A stretch of DNA of 64,000 nt, from contig CAWJHN010000004.1 of assembly GCA_963842725.1 (NCBI GenBank), forward strand, positions 682,001 to 746,000, in the 5' to 3' direction. The translations under genes and the position numbers were made by a program. Origin of the DNA: UBA10649 sp963842725 (GTDB lineage Bacteria; Actinomycetota; Actinomycetes; S36-B12). The notes beneath the pieces were generated by a model that worked only from the letters and a program-made list of their open reading frames with translations, did no database searches and was not told where the DNA came from. Position 1 is the stretch's first letter; every line of letters begins with the position of its first letter. Below, piece by piece: positions 61,840-64,000 of this stretch.

Positions 61840-62637
61840 TCAGGTCGGAAGCGACGTCAGACCCTGCCGCAGCCCGATCACGACGGCCTCCGATCGTGAC
61901 GAGGCCTGGAGCTTCTCCAGGATGCTCCTCACGTGGTTCTTGACGGTGTTCTCGCTGATCCCCAGCGCGGCCGCGATGACGCGGTTGGACTCGCCGCGCG
62001 CCAGATGGCCCAGCACGTCGTGCTCGCGGTTGGTGAGGGCAGGTCCCAGGAATCGCTCGCGCTGGTCGACCTGTCGCGCCGCGGTGACCAGGTCCTCGGC
62101 CAGCAGGTCGCCGACCCAGGCATCCACCCGCCGCCCACGGTGGGTCCCGTGCCGGCGCATGACGACGTCGGGGATCCGGAACCCGACGCGGCGCGCCGTG
62201 GCGCGCGATGCCTCGTTGCCGACGGTCGCGTACCAGGTGACCACCTCGACACGCAGGGTGGAGAAGGCCCACGAGCAGGCGAGTCGCAGGGCCCGGACCG
62301 AGTGTCCGTGACCGCGGGCCCATGGCGCGAGCAGGTAGCCGACCTCAGCCCCGCCTTCGCCGTCGAGGTAGAGGTCGAGGTTGCCCGACCAGCGGTCGGA
62401 CGGCGCCACCGTGACGGCCCACGCGGGGTAGTCCCACCAGGCTGCCGGCGTCGGCCGCTTGGCCAGCCACTCCTCCGCGTCCGCCCGCGCGTACGGGACC
62501 GGCACGGTGGTCCAGCGCTGGATCTGCGCGTCCTGGCAGGCGGTCGTGATGTCGTCCGCATCGCCCGGTCGAGGGGGCCGCAGGGTGACGACGCCATCGC
62601 TCAGGACGGGCGGCGTCGATCTCGGCGCGGACGGCAT
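61840..62637 (-). CDS. GNAT N-acetyltransferase domain fused to a LuxR-type DNA-binding domain
   Basis: A 265-residue protein. Residues 14-170 are a GNAT (acetyltransf_3, RimJ-like) domain (VTLRPPRPGDADDI, AEVGYLLAPWARGHGHSVRALR with the acetyl-CoA loop, and NEASRATARRVGFRI). Residues 195-262 are a LuxR helix-turn-helix (LTNREHDVLGHLARGESNRVIAAALGI-type, with NTVKNHVRSILEKL). The fusion suggests transcription control by acetyl-CoA or by acetylation of a target. ATG 62637 is the only start keeping the GNAT N-terminus without running into secA. It is divergent from secA. Confidence 0.87.
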   Translation of the reverse strand: MPSAPRSTPPVLSDGVVTLRPPRPGDADDITTACQDAQIQRWTTVPVPYARADAEEWLAKRPTPAAWWDYPAWAVTVAPSDRWSGNLDLYLDGEGGAEVGYLLAPWARGHGHSVRALRLACSWAFSTLRVEVVTWYATVGNEASRATARRVGFRIPDVVMRRHGTHRGRRVDAWVGDLLAEDLVTAARQVDQRERFLGPALTNREHDVLGHLARGESNRVIAAALGISENTVKNHVRSILEKLQASSRSEAVVIGLRQGLTSLPT

Positions 62638-62761
62638 GGGCGCAAGTGTGACAGGCCCGTGCGCGACCGCGGGTCGCTCGGCCGCGAGGCGGTTCGCGCA
62701 GCGGACGAGCGGTGCCGGGGGATGGGAGGCCCGCAGGAGGCGGCCACTCGGCTGGCACCCG

Positions 62762-62767
62762 TACGAT
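62762..62767 (+). promoter_or_regulatory. Candidate -10 element TACGAT upstream of secA
   Basis: TACGAT lies 80 nt before the secA start in the 210-nt divergent gap; no convincing -35 is visible. The leader would carry the GGAAAGG ribosome site (62831-62837). Confidence 0.4.
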
Positions 62768-62847
62768 GAGGGGATCGACCACACCGGTCGATGGCATTCG
62801 TGCGCCCGGACGGGCCCGATGCGTGCCGATGGAAAGGTCGCACCGCT

Positions 62848-64000
62848 GTGGGAGTGCTCGACAAGATTCTTCGCGCCGGCGAGGGCAAGATCCTGCGCAA
62901 GCTCGACGGCATCGCCAAGTCCGTCAACGCGATCGAGGCGGACTTCACCGACCTCACGGACGCGGAGCTGCGGGCCCTGACCGACGAGTACAAGCAGCGG
63001 TTCCAGAACGGCGAGACCCTCGACGACCTCCTGCCCGAGGCCTTCGCAACCGTCCGTGAGGCTGCCAAGCGCACGCTGGGCCAGCGCCACTACGACGTGC
63101 AGATCATGGGCGGTGCCGCGCTGCACCTGGGCAACATCGCCGAGATGCGGACCGGCGAGGGCAAGACGCTGGTCGCCACCCTGCCCGCGTACCTCAACGC
63201 ACTGTCCGGCAACGGCGTCCACGTCGTCACGGTCAACGACTACCTGGCCGAGCGCGACTCCGAGTGGATGGGACGCATCCACCGGTTCCTCGGACTCGAT
63301 GTCGGAGTGATCCTGCAGCCGATGACCCCGGCCGAGCGTCGGATCCAGTACGCCGCCGACATCACCTACGGCACGAACAACGAATTCGGCTTCGACTACC
63401 TGCGCGACAACATGGCATGGTCGAAGGAGGAGATGGTCCAGCGCGGCCACAACTACGCGGTCGTCGACGAGGTCGACTCCATCCTCATCGACGAGGCCCG
63501 CACGCCGCTGATCATCAGCGGCCCGGCCGACCAGGCCACGACGTGGTACGCGGAGTTCGCCCGCATCGCCAACATCCTCAAGCGCGATGCCGACTACGAG
63601 GTCGACGAGAAGAAGAAGACCGTCGGCGTCCTCGAGGAGGCGATCGACAAGGTCGAGGACCAGATCGGCATCGACAACCTCTACGACACCGTCAACACCC
63701 CGCTCGTCGGATTCCTGAACAACGCGATCAAGGCGAAGGAGCTGTTCAAGAAGGACCGGGACTACGTCGTGATCGACGGCGAGGTGCTGATCGTCGACGA
63801 GCACACCGGGCGCATCCTCGCCGGACGCCGCTACAACGAGGGACTGCACCAGTCCATCGAGGCGAAGGAGGGCGTCGAGGTCAAGGCCGAGAACCAGACC
63901 CTGGCGACGATCACCCTGCAGAACTTCTTCCGCCTCTACACCAAGCTGTCCGGCATGACCGGCACCGCCATGACCGAGGCGGCCGAGTTCAACCAGATCT
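62848..64000 (+). CDS. secA: Protein translocase ATPase SecA, N-terminal part
   Basis: The first 384 codons of the Sec pathway motor; the gene continues past the window end. Visible are the Q-motif region with RHYDVQIMGG, Walker A MRTGEGKTL near residue 107, TVNDYLAERD, TYGTNNEFGFDYLRDNM, Walker B VVDEVDSILIDEARTP near residue 208, and the start of the preprotein cross-linking domain. GTG 62848 is preferred (GTG 62854 is also possible). Its position after mtrAB-lpqB and comF matches mycobacterial secA1. Confidence 0.95.
   Translation, partial: MGVLDKILRAGEGKILRKLDGIAKSVNAIEADFTDLTDAELRALTDEYKQRFQNGETLDDLLPEAFATVREAAKRTLGQRHYDVQIMGGAALHLGNIAEMRTGEGKTLVATLPAYLNALSGNGVHVVTVNDYLAERDSEWMGRIHRFLGLDVGVILQPMTPAERRIQYAADITYGTNNEFGFDYLRDNMAWSKEEMVQRGHNYAVVDEVDSILIDEARTPLIISGPADQATTWYAEFARIANILKRDADYEVDEKKKTVGVLEEAIDKVEDQIGIDNLYDTVNTPLVGFLNNAIKAKELFKKDRDYVVIDGEVLIVDEHTGRILAGRRYNEGLHQSIEAKEGVEVKAENQTLATITLQNFFRLYTKLSGMTGTAMTEAAEFNQI

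Overview
The window is chromosomal DNA from a high-GC actinobacterium. Evidence for this is a WhiB-family regulator, coenzyme F420 biosynthesis genes (fbiA, fbiB), an mtrA-mtrB-lpqB operon, a LytR-CpsA-Psr wall ligase, frequent GTG starts, 4-nt ATGA/GTGA gene overlaps and many apparently leaderless genes. Gene content and order fit Nocardioidaceae-like organisms (Nocardioides or Aeromicrobium type); that placement is inference. From about 29 kb onward the order broadly follows the well-known mycobacterial Rv3268-Rv3240c neighbourhood (LCP, TIGR03089 protein, mannose-1-phosphate guanylyltransferase, fbiB/fbiA, whiB2, manB, manA, ahcY, mtrAB-lpqB, comF, secA), with insertions and losses. I found no rRNA, tRNA, CRISPR array, insertion sequence or phage gene, and no gene-free stretch longer than 300 bases.

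Region 1 (1-10820, all + strand) looks like a polyol catabolic locus, best explained as erythritol or a related tetritol. It holds the end of a triosephosphate-isomerase paralogue, a DUF2291 lipoprotein-type protein, a complete ribose-type ABC importer, a GlpD-like dehydrogenase, a DeoR-family repressor, an RpiB-like isomerase, an FGGY kinase and a transaldolase. In the erythritol route the end product is D-erythrose 4-phosphate, a transaldolase substrate, so the last gene fits as the link to central metabolism.

Region 2 (10851-13774) is a small divergent block: UDP-glucose dehydrogenase coupled to a CoA-binding protein on the - strand, and an acyl-CoA dehydrogenase on the + strand.

Region 3 (13798-31280) is a cell-surface glycopolymer locus. 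It contains five glycosyltransferases (one fused to a CDP-glycerol glycerophosphotransferase-like domain), a second glycerophosphotransferase-like protein, a LicC-like nucleotidyltransferase, an ABC-2 exporter permease with an ABC protein that has lost every catalytic motif, a P-loop sulfotransferase-like protein, two CDP-alcohol phosphatidyltransferases (one with an altered catalytic motif) and an LCP ligase. I infer a teichoic-acid-like polymer that carries alcohol phosphate, possibly uronic acid and possibly sulfate. This is the least standard part of the window.

Region 4 (31520-51657) combines wall hydrolysis (an amidase fused to a SpoIID/LytB domain), GDP-mannose supply (manA, manB and a guanylyltransferase-like protein), F420 biosynthesis, an AlkA-like glycosylase, a membrane-anchored hydrolase, whiB2 and the conserved GT2-DUF5719-DUF3499 group.

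Region 5 (51758-64000) holds a PAS-GGDEF diguanylate cyclase, ahcY with a strong terminator, a small monooxygenase-fold protein, a CPBP protease, mtrA-mtrB-lpqB, a convergent comF, a VOC protein, an unusual GNAT-LuxR fusion and the start of secA, which runs off the window.
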